DNA from: Mytilinidion resinicola
Lineage: Eukaryota > Ascomycota > Dothideomycetes > Mytilinidiales > Mytilinidiaceae
DNA: 64,000 nt
Reading direction: 5' to 3'
Assembly (NCBI RefSeq): GCF_010093595.1
Contig: NW_022985449.1
Span: 1,035,253-1,099,252, forward strand
A program made the position numbers and the translations under genes. This document shows, piece by piece, positions 46,801 to 59,106 of this stretch. The notes under the pieces are model-generated. The model saw nothing but the letters and a program-made list of their open reading frames with translations, did no database searches and was not told where the DNA came from. How positions within the stretch are numbered: the first letter of the stretch is position 1; each line of letters starts with the position of its first letter.

Positions 46801-47456
46801 GGGAAGGCGTCCTCAAAATTGGCGATTTTGGCTTGGCGAGCACGTGGCCTGCTCCCCCGAACATTGACGGAGAAGGCGACCGCGAATACATCGGGCCGGA
46901 GATTCTTTCTGGTCGCTTTGACAAGCCTGCCGATATCTTTGCTCTCGGCATGGTCATGCTCGAGATCGCTGGCAACATTATCCTCCCTGACAACGGTACC
47001 TCCTGGCAGCGTCTTCGGTCTGGCGATATGACCGACCTCCCGAGCCTCACGTGGAGCTCCGAGAGCAGCCTTCCGAGAGACGAATCCGGAGATCCAATCA
47101 CCGACATCAGCACTAATGCCTCCAACGAGACTTTGTGCGGATCCGAAACCGAGGATGAAAGCTTCAGGTTGTTTAACGACATCGAGCCCAGGTCGCACTT
47201 CCCAGAGCAGCTAGTCCAGCCTCCCAACTTCATGATCGATCCCAACGACAGCGAGTGTTTGGACAAGATCGTGGAGTGGATGATCAGTCCAAATCCAGAC
47301 GAGCGCCCTACGGTTGATCAACTCTGCAACTGTGGCGGCGTCCAGTGGGTTAAGAATCGTCGTCGCGCAGGGGCAACGGTCTATGAGGGGACTTGGGGCC
47401 CTGCCGATGACGTCCTATCTACCGAGCACGATGTTGACATGTTGGACGCCCTCTAA
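43858..47456 (+). CDS. wee1: Wee1-family mitosis-inhibitory kinase
   Basis: Exons 43858-46680 and 46731-47456 (50-nt phase-0 intron) give 1182 aa. The N-terminal 780 residues are Ser/Pro/Thr-rich with many SP and TP sites, consistent with heavy phospho-regulation. The kinase domain starts at about 819: FENVSLHGNGEFSQVYRVEG, VKKAKRPYAGLKDRDRKLREVHIL, HIIFFAGSWEHKNYLYIQTEFCENGNL, catalytic loop HLDLKPANV, DFGLAS, and EGDREYIGPE in place of the usual APE. HLDLKP and EGDREYI are marks of Wee1, which phosphorylates the inhibitory Tyr of Cdk1 in the nucleus. A long acidic insert (SSESSLPRDESGDP, GSETEDESFRLF) splits the kinase C-lobe. Confidence 0.96.
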
Positions 47457-48664
47457 TTCAATCATTCTTTCAGCGAACCTCTCCATCGCTCTGGATATCT
47501 GCCGCAATGATCCAGGCATTGGACGGCAACCTCGTCTGGGATTTAGAAGTTCAGCATACCGGCGTTTGTGGTGGTGTGTTGTGTAGCGACGACTGCGATT
47601 TGGAAAATAAGGAAATGCTGGAAACGAAGGCCTACTCAGTCTCCAAATTACAGCCACTCCTCATTTGTGTAGTACGGAATCCAACATGAACATTGCATAG
47701 GAACGGCGTCCATCCATCGATAACCACCAAAGGCAAGGCCACGGCTGAGCTCGCCAGAGCTATTTCTTCGGAGTTTTTCTATGATTCGAACGGCTTTTGT
47801 TACGGTTCAGGGCTACGTTACATTTGCAACATTTGTTCTCTGTTTCTCTCTCTACATTACAACAATGTGCTCTGGCACTTGTACTGTTGATTCTTCGAGT
47901 ATTGCGATTGCATGGCGGCACTTTTGTTTTGGAAACTTTGGGCTTTCTTGGGACTACTATTGGTGTTTTATGGACCTGTCTTTTTTTCATTCTTGGGAGA
48001 TCAAAAAAGGGTCTGGGGCGCGTCAGGTCTAGCTGCATCAGGTCTAGCTGCATCAGTGCCGGAGCATGAGGCTACGGCTCGGCCTAGGAAACGGAAATGG
48101 GCGTTTTTGGAAACGGACGGAGAGCGCACTGAGATGTGTGCTTGCTTTGCTGGGCGGCTTTTTCGTGCGTTGGAACAGCACAATGGGCTTTATGATGTTA
48201 TGTCTTCTGTGGATGATGATGGAGAGCGGGGAAGTGTGCCGGGTGGAGGTTGTGGATTGTGGAAGATTGATTGGGGACTGCGAGTTGAGTTTGGTTGGTT
48301 GTTAGGGCACACGAATAGAGACGTTTGAACTGAACTTCTGAGTGTTTTGCTGAAAGACCCGTGATTCTTCTTCTGACATACATGGCACTATGAATGCGAG
48401 TATGATACAGCCGGTGTCAAACTCGCCTACACGATGGCGAAGAGCCCCTGAACGGAAGCACTTCTGATGACAGGAGACACCACATTTGTAATGCAAAGTC
48501 AAGATTCTCTGAAACCGGCTCCCTATTACTCATACAGCATAGGGCATTCTCATTTACAAGATCCATCTTATCATGTATGTACTTTTCTGTCTACCCTCGT
48601 ATTCGCCGACCCCAACCCCAACCATCCCCCCTCCATCCCAACCATCCCCCCTTTGCCCATCCCT
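47457..48664. other. Convergent intergenic region, WEE1 to LTN1
   Basis: 1.2 kb. Three overlapping frames at 47780-48330 stay open. One (47912-48328, starting MAALLFWKLW with a hydrophobic N-terminus) could encode a small membrane protein but has no homology I recognise. A 15-bp unit, CAGGTCTAGCTGCAT, is duplicated at 48024-48053. Confidence 0.45.
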
Positions 48665-51600
48665 CTACCCATAGTTAAACGCATTCCGACACAGCGGACA
48701 AGAGCTCGCATTACTCGTCTTAAACCACTTATACAAACAGCTCGCATGAAACAGATTCTTGCACGTGCTGCACCGCTTGCTCGGCAGCTGCTTATCCGCG
48801 CCGATGATGCTGTAGCAGATCGCGCACTCGCTCTGGCCCTTGAGCGTGCCGACCACGTTGCGCCGCCACGCCGTGAGCCCGTCGATCAGGTTGCCGTTGC
48901 TGGAGGCGATGACGCCCTGCGCGGAGAGCAGCCAGCTCTGCCACTTCTTCTCGTCGACGGCGACGCGGCTGAGGCCCTCGACGAGGGCCAGGTGCAGCGG
49001 ATACGTCGGCGGCATCGCGAGGCGGATGCGCATCGTCTGCTCGTCGACTTCGTAGGCGGCGGTGACCTCGCGCGCGCGGGGCGAGACTCTGATGAGGAGG
49101 GGTTCGTCGTCGGCGGGTTGGGTCGCGGACCAGGCGCTGACGGCGGCGAGGGCGGTGGTGATAACGTGGGGGGAGATCTGGAGGTTCGTTAGAATTACGG
49201 CGGTGTTTGGAGGTTGGGGCGGGGCGCGGAAACATACGAATTTCTCGGTCCAGGACTCGACGGCGATGACTTTCTGGCGCGATTTGCAGTCGATCCACCA
49301 TGTCTTTGCGAGCGACGGCATGTGTGTGAGGCAGAGGTAGTAGATGTGAGTGAGCAGCCATTGTGAGTCGCGCTCCGGAGGCTCCATGTCAGGGGTGTAG
49401 GTCGTGACATCTAGTTTACCTACATCGACCGGTTTTCCGCGAGCGTGACCGAGGAAGTCGAAGGTGAAGTCGAGCAGGCCGGGGAGGTAGTCGCCTTCCT
49501 TGATGTGCTCGATGTAGTCTGTCTTTACCTTGTATGACGCGTGCTGCATGTGGTCGAAGACGAGTAGCCAGCTAAGCAAGTAGCCTCGTAATGGCAGTGG
49601 CATGCTGCGCTCGAAGCTGGCGTCGGCGAGGGATTCTAGAGTCGGTGCCTCGAGGATAAGAGAGAGAAGTTCCTCAGGGAGTCGGGCAGTGGACTTGTCA
49701 ATCGCTGCGTCGATCGAGATTTGTTCTTGTGCTGCCGGGATCTTCTGGTGCAGAATATCGAATGCTGCTTGCTGGACTGACTGAGATTCCACATATAGTA
49801 GTGGAAATAGTTCTTCGGTTTCATTGAGGTGCTGGAGCGAGATCTTAGATATCTGCCGCGTGAGTAGCTCATTGACGATTCTCAAAGGCTGGTGGTATTC
49901 ATCGGGGAAGTGTTGAGAGTGCTTGAGGAGGTTGATTAGGCCACTCGCGACGTTTTCTTCCGAGTCCTTCCAAGCATCCACGAGGTCGTCGTTTGGATCC
50001 TCGCTTCCTTTGAGAGATCTCAGCGTGGCATAGAGCTTTAAAGATGCATGGATGGAAGGAATGGTTGCATCGGTGTTCGAGCCGTGGTCGTCGATCTTTC
50101 TTGGTAACGACCACTGATCGGCCAAGCAATTGAGGATCTTACCCCAGTGTGATCCATAGATATCGCTGATCAAGGGCAGTAGTGCACTCAGAGAGCGACA
50201 GACTTCTGCACGAATTGACAGAGAAATCGAATCGTCTTCTAGCCAAGGTATGACATGTTTGACGAAGAAGATGGCTCGCTGTCTGGCGATACCCTCGCTC
50301 ACATCTTCGTGATTATAAAGAATCAAGTTCAGCATTACCAACTGTCGGAGGCCTACGTGAAGAGATTTTAGAATTTATCACATGGAACATCAAAAAAAAT
50401 AAAAAAATTGGGGAGTTGAGACATACCTTCTTCGGACTTCTCAGCAATGTCCAAGCCAGTGATTTCGGCCACATACTCATTGCATAGCCTCGTCGACGAT
50501 TTCGTGGTGGACAATGGTAAGCTATATCCCGTCAAGAAAGCCGCGGGATAAAAAGGACCTAGTCAATGTCAATAAAAGTTCCCATCATCTCGATATCGGT
50601 TGCTTACTCTTGCTCCTTCGAAGGCCTTTGAGAGCTGTCTGAAGATTCGGAGTTCTTTGACTATTCCACCCATATATTTCAATCAATTCTGTGGTTAGCA
50701 CGCTCAAGGCCCTGGAACTGTAGTACGAAGATGACGAAGTCTCCTCGGATGCTGCATGCAATGATACCAGCGCCGACTTTAAGAAAGACGTAGGGCCCTC
50801 ATTATCATCATCCCACGAAGAGCCATTGTCTGTGAGTTGCTTGTTCATGAAGTTTCGTGCATCTTCCAAAGAAAGAACAACGACATTCTCAACTTCCGGC
50901 GTGTACTGAGCCCACAGGTTGTTGGAGCCCGCAAGTCCAAGGTTGTCCTCAATAAGCTGCACCGTTAGTGCAGTGAGACGGTAGATCTCTTCTTGTCGTT
51001 CGGTTGCGATGTACTCAAATACGTCCGTTCCGCATAAGACTCGGCTGGCATAAGACGCGATGCGAAACGCGGCCGAGAACCCGTCTCCATCTCGAGGATA
51101 AGTCTTGCTGAACGCCTCTTGTGAAGAGCTAGGAGGAACAAGATAGGACGTGCCTCCAAGGACATTTGTTATAGAAAGAGAGGCTCTTGGTTGTACAGCA
51201 AGAAAGGGGGTTAGTGCTGCTGTCCATGCATTTCCATCCGGTAGAAGGCAGTCAGCAACGTCCCCTAGGGGAGATGTCGAATCCTCCTCCGCTACCCAGA
51301 TTTTTGTTGCAAGTTCTACGAGAGTATTGACGGATACAGAAGTGCGGGAAGCTTCCTTGAGGCCATTCTGGATGACATCAAACATTGATTGCTTCGAGTT
51401 CCCACCATCAGAACCTCGTGTGAGGATGGAGTGTATGCTATTGTTGACGGCCGATGCTTCTTGTGCTATCTGGTCATCTGCAGACTCTGCAAGCAACAAC
51501 AAACTGCGGAGCAGCTCGGATCCTTCTGGCGTAGGTACAAAATGCTTCAACAGTAAGGGATTAAGGTTCGTGACTTTCTGGAAGCCCTCAAGTGCATTGG

Positions 51601-53901
51601 CCGTAGAGTCAGCAACTGACAACGACTTCGTCATGCTGGACAGAATCTCGTCTGCAGTCTCGGTAGCAATGGCGGTGGACGGACTCTGTAAGAGTTGCCC
51701 AAAGAACAGCCAGTCTGAAGTGCCCTGTAGAGCGCTGTGAGCCTTCGCATTTATGTAGTTCTGCAGTTCTGCGTCTGAGGAAGCGAGATTGAAACCAGTA
51801 GGAATTTTGGGCGAGGTAAGCAAGTGTCCCAGGGCTTCCAGCTTTGCTGGGGAATCTGGACTTCCTAGGACGGCCTTGAGTGTTGCTCTCCACGAGTCTT
51901 CGAACGCTGCTTGGTCCTTGCAAACGTACAGGATATCCGCAAGTTGTGAACAAGATGGCGAGATGAAAAGGCTTGGAAGATCATTATGCAGGAAAGACAT
52001 CAGCTGGTCTTTGCAGTGCTCTTCGTCAAACACGAGACTTTCGCAAAGGCGGAGAAATTCCGCGACGACGCCTGCCGCTCCGTAAGGCTTCCCCTTACGG
52101 CTGATTAGAACTTCTAGAGATACTGAGACTATCAAAGCAGTCGCGGAGGATAGCACTGGGCGATAAAACCCCGAGGAGTCATTATCAAGAGCATGAGCTT
52201 GCAAACTAGCAAGCCTAGCTGCTTGCTGTATCAGGGCTTTATGAGACTTTTCAAAGTCCTTAGACTGTTCTGGCGCTGAAGTCTTGATGTCTTCAATGAG
52301 CATCTCTGCGTATTTAGGCCATTCCTCTTGAAGCACGGACGGAATGATTCCAGACACCATGACCTTGCTGATAATCCTAGAGCCGTTGGGTTCAGGTATT
52401 GCCCATTGGGACTGTTCTGGACTTGGCCGCAAATACTGTGAGAAGATTGGCAGCACCATTTCGCTCATCAATCTACGTTGGTCGTCCTCTGGAAGTAGAC
52501 TGCATATCAACAAAGCTACATGGAGATATGCACCGAAGGCTGCTGCAAGATTAGCGCGAGGCTCATCCTTCTTGATTATACCGCTGTGCATTGCTCCGAG
52601 TAGATCGACTGCGTCAACCCCAGTCGCAGGCAGGACTGATTTTGGTAAGAAGTTGAAAAGTTTCGCAATGCCATCCCAGAACTCTCGTGGTCCGCTCTGC
52701 GAGCCGCGTTTCAGGAAATGCTGGAACTTTTGAGTAACTGTCTTCTTCCCAGAGTAGTGGTCAGTCCAAACCAACGGGAACAACTCTGTCAACATGACCA
52801 CGGTCTCAACATATTCGTATGCTGATCCGGTCTGGTTAGAGCTTAGACCTTGATATAAATATGACTTGCTGAGGGTACGTAGGTGTGACGATAACGAATC
52901 TTGGAATCTGTTAGCTTGAGAAGTCCGTTAGATATTCTCCCTAATAATTGGAATATCATGAAGGCACTAAACTGCAGGGTCTAGTCTTGACCAGGAGATC
53001 ACTCACCTTTCTTTTTTAAGAGGCACGTCCTCAGAAACCTATGTGTTGAGCGTCTTACGGAAGCGTCTTCATAAGTTGCAAATTCCCACAACTTTTGATC
53101 TCCCAGAAACGCATCGTAGTCTGATTGGTATTTCGTAGAGTCCTCTGGTTTCAAGTCCGTCAAAAGACTCCCAATGACGGCGATGCAAGCTGCTATGACT
53201 CGACAGTACTTCCCTTCAGCGTCATCTGGGCTCACGGTTCGCTCGTCGCTAAGTGTCAATGCAGTCTCATTATCGATTGCATAGCGACAGTACTCCAGGA
53301 TTGGTTGCTGGTATGCCTTGCGAAGGTTCTGGAGTTTCTCTGGGGTAGAGAAGACCAGTTTAAGGGATTCCTGCGTCGCCTTCACGACCAACCGGTCGTT
53401 ATCATAAAGCCCACATAGCCAAGCTCCCACAGCCTTCGGTATGTACTTGGCTATCCGCTTCCCGGCAGCAGCGCAGATCTGGCCTTGCAGCGACTGGGCA
53501 AGTTGACGCACTCTTCGAGAGCTATCTATCGAGGTGCGGGGAAACGTTTTGATCTGAAATAAAATCGTATTACTATCTGTATAATGTGTACATCCATGGA
53601 GGGCACCCACCCACGCCTCCAATATTCCATCTTCGACCTGTCCGCCAACTGACGAGATGTACGTTTGTAGATCTTCCAGCGCCTTTGCCTTTGTTGTACT
53701 GTCTTTCTTCGAGAGGTTCTTGAATGCGACCACTACATTGGGGTCTGATATTGCGGAGAGGTCCGGAGGCTCTGAAACATAAGATAACGGCGAAGAAGAG
53801 GCTCCAAATGCTATAGCTGAAGCGGCACCAAAGCCCGAACCGAATGCGCTGGACGCAGCCCGGCTGCTGCTGGCTTGTGCCTTGACTTGGCGCTTGCTCA
53901 T
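48665..53901 (-). CDS. LTN1: Listerin E3 ubiquitin ligase (Ltn1/Rkr1)
   Basis: Six exons, 53901-53611, 53553-53007, 52899-50608, 50558-50427, 50352-49238 and 49177-48665, give 1629 aa, in the family's usual size range. The N-terminus has the listerin block (DPNVVVAFKNLSKKDSTTKAKALEDLQ), joined over intron 1 to IKTFPRTSIDSSRRVRQLA. HEAT-like helical repeats fill the middle. The C-terminus has the RING (CAICYSIIGADKQLPSKRC, CSTCKNLFHASCLYKWF, SSCPLCRNAF). Known role: ubiquitination of nascent chains on stalled 60S subunits in ribosome quality control. Introns 1 (57 nt) and 5 (60 nt) are divisible by three and stop-free, so they look coding. Family alignment says to splice them. In intron 2 the first AG after the branch site is skipped for one 9 nt further on. 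Confidence 0.95.
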
Positions 53902-54146
53902 AGTGACGGTGGAAAAAGAAACCAGGAAACTTAAAGAGTCGTAGGCTGCTAGAGAAGAAGAAAAGAATGAATGTAAGAGGGGTTGCTGCCTGTGATTTGA
54001 AAGTGCAAATGGTAATGACGACCCTTGGAAGTTCTTAAGCCGAAGTATATCCGCAGTGGCGCTAAGCCCTTTCCAGCCAGAGGCAACTACATCTCCTCTC
54101 AACTACTCTTTCTTCGCCACGGTGAAAGACACCTCCAACTCTCAAC
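53902..54146. promoter_or_regulatory. Compact bidirectional promoter region, LTN1/RAD3
   Basis: Only 245 bp separate the two start codons, so the promoters must share this space. The text has mixed pyrimidine stretches (ATTCTTTTCTTCTTCT on the minus strand) but no clear TATA box. Confidence 0.5.
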
Positions 54147-56556
54147 ATGAGGTTCAATATAGAGTGAGTCCTAGTGTACTAATAGCATGTAGCGGCGCTG
54201 AACATGGTCTAGGGAGCTCGAGGTGCTCTTTCCGTATCCCAGCATCTACCCCGAGCAATATGCCTACATGTGTGACCTCAAACGCACCTTGGACGCAGGT
54301 GGCCACTGTGTTTTGGAGATGCCTTCGGGAACAGGTAAAACTGTGTCCCTTCTGTCCCTGATCGTGGCATACCAGCAGGTCCAGCCTGAGAAGCGGAAGC
54401 TGATCTACTGCTCGCGTACCATGTCCGAGATCGAAAAGGCTCTTGCTGAGCTGAAGGCTCTCATGAAGTACCGGACCGAACAGTTGGGGTACGAGGAAGA
54501 GTTCAGAGGGCTGGGTCTGACGAGCCGTAAGAACTTGTGCCTGCATCCATCCGTCAAGCGCGAAAAGAGTGGCTCCGTGGTTGACGCGCGATGCCGAAGT
54601 CTGACGGCGGGGTTCGTCAAAGAAAAAAAGGAGCGGGGTGAAGACGTTGAGATGTGCGTGTATCACGACAATCTCGATCTTCTGGAGCCTCATAATCTCA
54701 TCCCACCGGGCGTCTGGACGTTCGACGGCCTGCTAAAGTATGGCGAGTCACAAAAACAGTGCCCATATTTCACAGCGAGGCGAATGATGCCATATTGCAA
54801 CGTAATAATTTACTCCTACCATTACCTGCTTGATCCCAAGATCGCCGAGAGAGTGTCGAGAGAGCTCTCGAAAGATTGCATTGTTGTCTTCGACGAAGCT
54901 CACAACATCGACAACGTGTGCATAGAATCTCTAAGTATCGACTTGACGGAAGACTCGTTACGGAAAGCAACAAGAGGAGTGAACAATCTGGACAGGAAGA
55001 TTACAGAGATGAAGTCAACCGATGCTGAGAAACTCCAAAGCGAGTACGCGAAGCTGGTCCAGGGCCTCCAAGAAGCAGACGAGGCGCGGAACGAAGATGC
55101 GTTCATGTCGAATCCGGCATTACCAGATGATTTGCTGAAGGAAGCTGTGCCTGGAAATATACGGAGAGCAGAGCACTTCGTTGCTTTCTTGAAGCGATTT
55201 ATTGAATACCTCAAAACACGAATGAAAGTGCTGCACGTCATTTCAGAAACACCACCTTCTTTCCTCAACCATCTCCGAGATCTCACGTTCATTGAGCGAA
55301 AACCACTCCGCTTCTGTGCCGAACGCCTTACGTCTCTTGTCCGTACCCTCGAGCTCACGAACATTGAAGACTACCAACCTCTTCAAGAAGTAGCCACATT
55401 CGCCACCCTCATTGCTACCTACGAAACCGGGTTTCTGCTCATACTCGAACCATTTGAATCCGATACAGCGACCGTACCCAATCCGATTCTCCATTTCACA
55501 TGCCTCGACGCCGCAATAGCCATCAAGCCTGTCTTTGAGCGCTTCAGCTCCGTCATCATCACCTCCGGAACCATGTCCCCTCTCGACATGTATCCAAAGA
55601 TGCTCGCCTTCTCAACCGTCATCCAGCAATCCTACACCATGACCCTCGCCCGCAAATCCTTCCTTCCCATGATCGTCCCCCGCGGCACCGACCAAAGCCG
55701 TATCACCTCCGCCTTCCAGCAGCGCAACGACCCCTCCGTGATCCGCAACTACGGCAACCTCCTCACCGAATTCTGCAAGCTAACCCCTGACGGCATCGTC
55801 GTCTTCTTCCCCTCCTACCTCTACATGGAGGGCATCATCTCCATGTGGCAGGGCATGAAAATCCTCGACACAGTCTGGAAATACAAGCTCATCCTCGTCG
55901 AAACCCCTGACTCGCAGGAAACCTCCCTCGCGCTCGAGACCTACCGCACGGCGTGCAACAACGGCCGCGGCGCCGTGCTGCTCTGCGTCGCACGCGGGAA
56001 AGTGTCCGAGGGGATCGATTTTGACCACCACTACGGCCGCACAGTGTTGTGCATCGGTGTCCCGTTTCAGTACACGGAGTCGCGTATTTTGAAAGCACGT
56101 CTTGAGTTCTTGCGCGAGACTTACCGCATCAAGGAGCAAGAATTCCTGTCGTTCGATGCCATGCGCCACGCGGCGCAGTGCCTAGGTCGCGTATTGCGTG
56201 GCAAGGACGACTACGGCATAATGGTCATGGCAGACCGGCGCTTCTTGTCCAAGCGCCAACAGCTGCCGAAGTGGATCCAGCAGGCGCTGGAGGACAAGTA
56301 TGCGGATCTGAGCGTGGATCAGGCTGTGTCGGCGGCGAAGGCGTTTTTGCGTGAGATGAGCGTGCCGTGGAGCCGGGCGGAGCAGCAGGGGCTGAGTACG
56401 TGGGATGCGGAGGATTTAAGGAGGCATAAGGCGAAGATAGAGGAAGAGATGATTAGGATGCTTGAGGAGGAGGCGCAGAACGGGGGCGGCGTGGTAGAGG
56501 TAGACGAGTATGGGGGAGATGATTTGGATGAGGTTATGGCGGGACTGGACGCGTGA
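54147..56556 (+). CDS. RAD3: DNA repair helicase Rad3/XPD (TFIIH subunit)
   Basis: Exons 54147-54163 (17 nt) and 54213-56556 give 786 aa with the family N-terminus MRFNIEELEVLFPYPSIYPEQ restored by splicing. Walker A MPSGTGKT (about 44-49), four Fe-S cysteines (in CLHPSV, DARCRSL, EMCVYH, KQCPYF), DEAH box VFDEAHNID, motif III-like ITSGTMSPLD, and the C-terminal RecA half with VARGKVSEGIDF and QCLGRVLRGKDDYG. Known role: 5'-3' helicase of TFIIH in nucleotide excision repair and transcription. Divergent from LTN1 with 245 bp between starts. The C-terminus is acidic (GGDDLDEVMAGLDA). Coding-strand composition shifts from C-rich to G-rich near 56250. Confidence 0.97.
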
Positions 56557-56794
56557 TGGGAGGATAATCAGCGATAGATCGTACGATGTAGGGCTTGGGA
56601 CTTGGGAAGGGGATCAATAGACACCGATATTGCTCAAATTGATACTAATTTGCAATGATTTGTGGTATGAGACTGCTGGGAGATCCTCGTCGGGGTTTTG
56701 AACACACGCGCAATTGGCAAGAACTTCAAGCTAGTCAACTTTTGGAGTTCTCTTATTATTCTAAGTTTACTTTTGTACATCTGCATGAAGCGCC

Positions 56795-58556
56795 TTATGC
56801 CGGAATTTCCTCTAGCCCTGATTTTTGGTTGTATTGGCCTAGATCCTGCGCGATATCCTTCGCCGCCCTGATGCAATCATTCACGCCCACACCAGTGTAA
56901 GAATTGCCCACGACTCTCAACCGCCCCTTGAAGTGGGCCATGAGCTGACTGTGAGTTTGTTTCATCCGAGTGATATGACCGACGGTATACTGCGGTATAC
57001 AGTCCTTCTGCAGCTTGGCTTGGGCTGCAACAGGATCGTCGGTGATATGTAGATGACGCGCAAGAATTGATTGGGCAGCAGCAACGCCTTCATCTTCGGT
57101 TGGGTAGGTGCTCCAACCGTCCCACCAGTGGCCGCCCAATATGACGGTGAGTTTGGTGCCGGTGGCAATATCTTGACCTTTGATAGTGTCGGAGTCGAAT
57201 ATGACACCGAGGGCGCGTTCAGGGTTCTGCTGGAAGGGGATGGACTGCGGGATGAGGTAGCCGAAGCCTTCGACCGGGACTAGTTTAGGATTCGCATAGA
57301 AGAGGTTGACGACCATAACGGTGACTGCGTGAGTTTTCGCAAGCTCGGGGAGTACTGTTTTCGAGTTTGAGGTACAGAGTTCTGATAGCGTTTTTGAGAA
57401 GATGCTGGATACTACCATGTCGTACGTCTGGCTTTCAGATTCGGTGAATACCTGATTGTGTAGATTAGTACTGATTAATTCAGGACTTCTGAGCCAATAT
57501 ACCTTCATCTTCTTATCGCCACTAGCGGCTTCCTCTAGCTCAAGATGCGTGACTGGCGTGCCCAAATTCGTAGTGACTCTTTTGTTGCCTGCCACTGTCT
57601 CCGCCAGGCGGTCCACCAATTGCTGTAGCCCATTCCGAAACGAGAAGACGCTAGCCTTACCCATCGCAGCCATGAATTCAGGATTCACCACTTTCTTCGT
57701 CTCAGCAAGCAGTTCCCTATCCCGGCGCAAAAGTTTGATATTCTCTTCTACGCGACTTGTCGCAATAGCACGAATCACACTTCCTCCTTGTTTTTCCAAG
57801 GTCCATAGTAAAGGGAATATTGACCGTACGCTCAACTGATTCACATCACCGGCATAGATGCCATGGAGAACTGCTGATATGATGTTTTGAGCCACACGTG
57901 GATCCAGCCTTCGTGCAAAGAATGACGCTACGGATTCATCATCCAAGTTTGCTGGTCTCGTTGGTCGAAATGCCTCCCCTATAGCACCCGGGATGAATCC
58001 CTTGAACAACGGCTCTCTGAGTGTAGTGAAGGCAATTTCCAACGAGGAATCGTTGGTCGGGTTTGGCAGCCGCACTAAATGGTCTGGGTAATAGATGAAG
58101 CGGTTTACGGCAGAAGCGGCGCTTTTGTCTGTGTATATGACATCAGGGATCATACCGAGCTCTTGGATCTAGCATTGGAGCTTTAGTAAAGCCTCTGATA
58201 AAAGTCTACTCGGATTGACATACCAGCGTACTCGTAACCAGGGCACCCATCCCAGGACGCAGCGAACGCGGGCCATGCTCAAACAGCACCCTCCCTCCGG
58301 GAACCTCGACGTGCGAAGAGTGCAGCCATCCGCCTAGCCGTGGACCAGCCTCGTAGATTGTGATTCTAGCTGTCGGCTGCTCTTTGGCAATGTAGTATGC
58401 GCTGGCCAGGCCCGTGATGCCTCCTCCGATTACGGCGATGTTCTGCGGAGGTCCGGTTGAATATTGATGGTGATGGCATTGCGAGCAGAGGATTGGACGC
58501 GTCGAGAGGCTCTTCAATGACGATCCAAGAAGAGAACCATGCCTCCTGAGACGCAT
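56795..58556 (-). CDS. HEM14: Protoporphyrinogen oxidase, mitochondrial (Hem14)
   Basis: Exons 58556-58224, 58168-57503 and 57451-56795 give 551 aa. An N-terminal Arg/Ser-rich stretch (MRLRRHGSLLGSSLKSLSTR) is a likely mitochondrial targeting signal. The FAD-binding motif AVIGGGITGLASAYY (residues 41-55, GxGxxG) follows, then GPRLGGWLHS and FEHGPRSLRPG. The C-terminal FAD half ends VVGNSYTGVGVNDCIRAAKDIA. Known role: oxidises protoporphyrinogen IX, the penultimate step of heme synthesis. Intron 2 (51 nt, branch TACTAAT) is divisible by three and stop-free, so an unspliced read would add 17 residues. Splicing gives KKMKVFTESESQTYDMVVS. The start is the first ATG in frame. Confidence 0.95.
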
Positions 58557-59106
58557 TGCACTGTGCAGACCGAGGATGTGGCGATTTGAAGAGCTGGTCG
58601 CTCTATAGAAGCGGTCATCGTGTGGTCGTGAAGTCACGGACGCTAAAGCCGAGCGCCGAAAGTTTCAGAACACGCCGGTAGACGCCCTGAAACTAATCAT
58701 ATATAGTGTATTAATCTACAGGGCACTTCGAGGGACTTCAGTAAAGGGTTGTGTCGGGAAATTGTCATTACACTACCAATTAGTCAGGGTATATAAAATC
58801 TGATGGAATACTTCGTCATGTTTGAGTTCACCCGGTCATGTACGATTCACATGAGCATGAGAGGACCGTGTGTGAGAAGCAAAGCAGGCAGGAGTCATCC
58901 TCCTAAGGTAACAGGAAATTCATTCTACAAATCCAACCTCGTACTGCATAGTAGTAACGAACCTATGCCGTGTCCCTGGCCTCCGAAATATGCCCAACCT
59001 TCACTGTGCCTCCGAACGCCAGTTTTCCTAATGATATGATACATGACCGTCAATAGACGACCCAAGCCTGAATACACCCACTTCTCTAGTCAGAAGCATC
59101 CTCCGT
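58557..59106. other. Intergenic between HEM14 and NAB2
   Basis: HEM14's promoter and NAB2's 3' region. No gene is supported. Confidence 0.5.

Noticed and set aside
47912..48328. 138-aa frame with a hydrophobic N-terminus between WEE1 and LTN1
   Set aside because: Three frames stay open in the same stretch and the 15-bp duplication lies inside it. Nothing favours one frame as coding.
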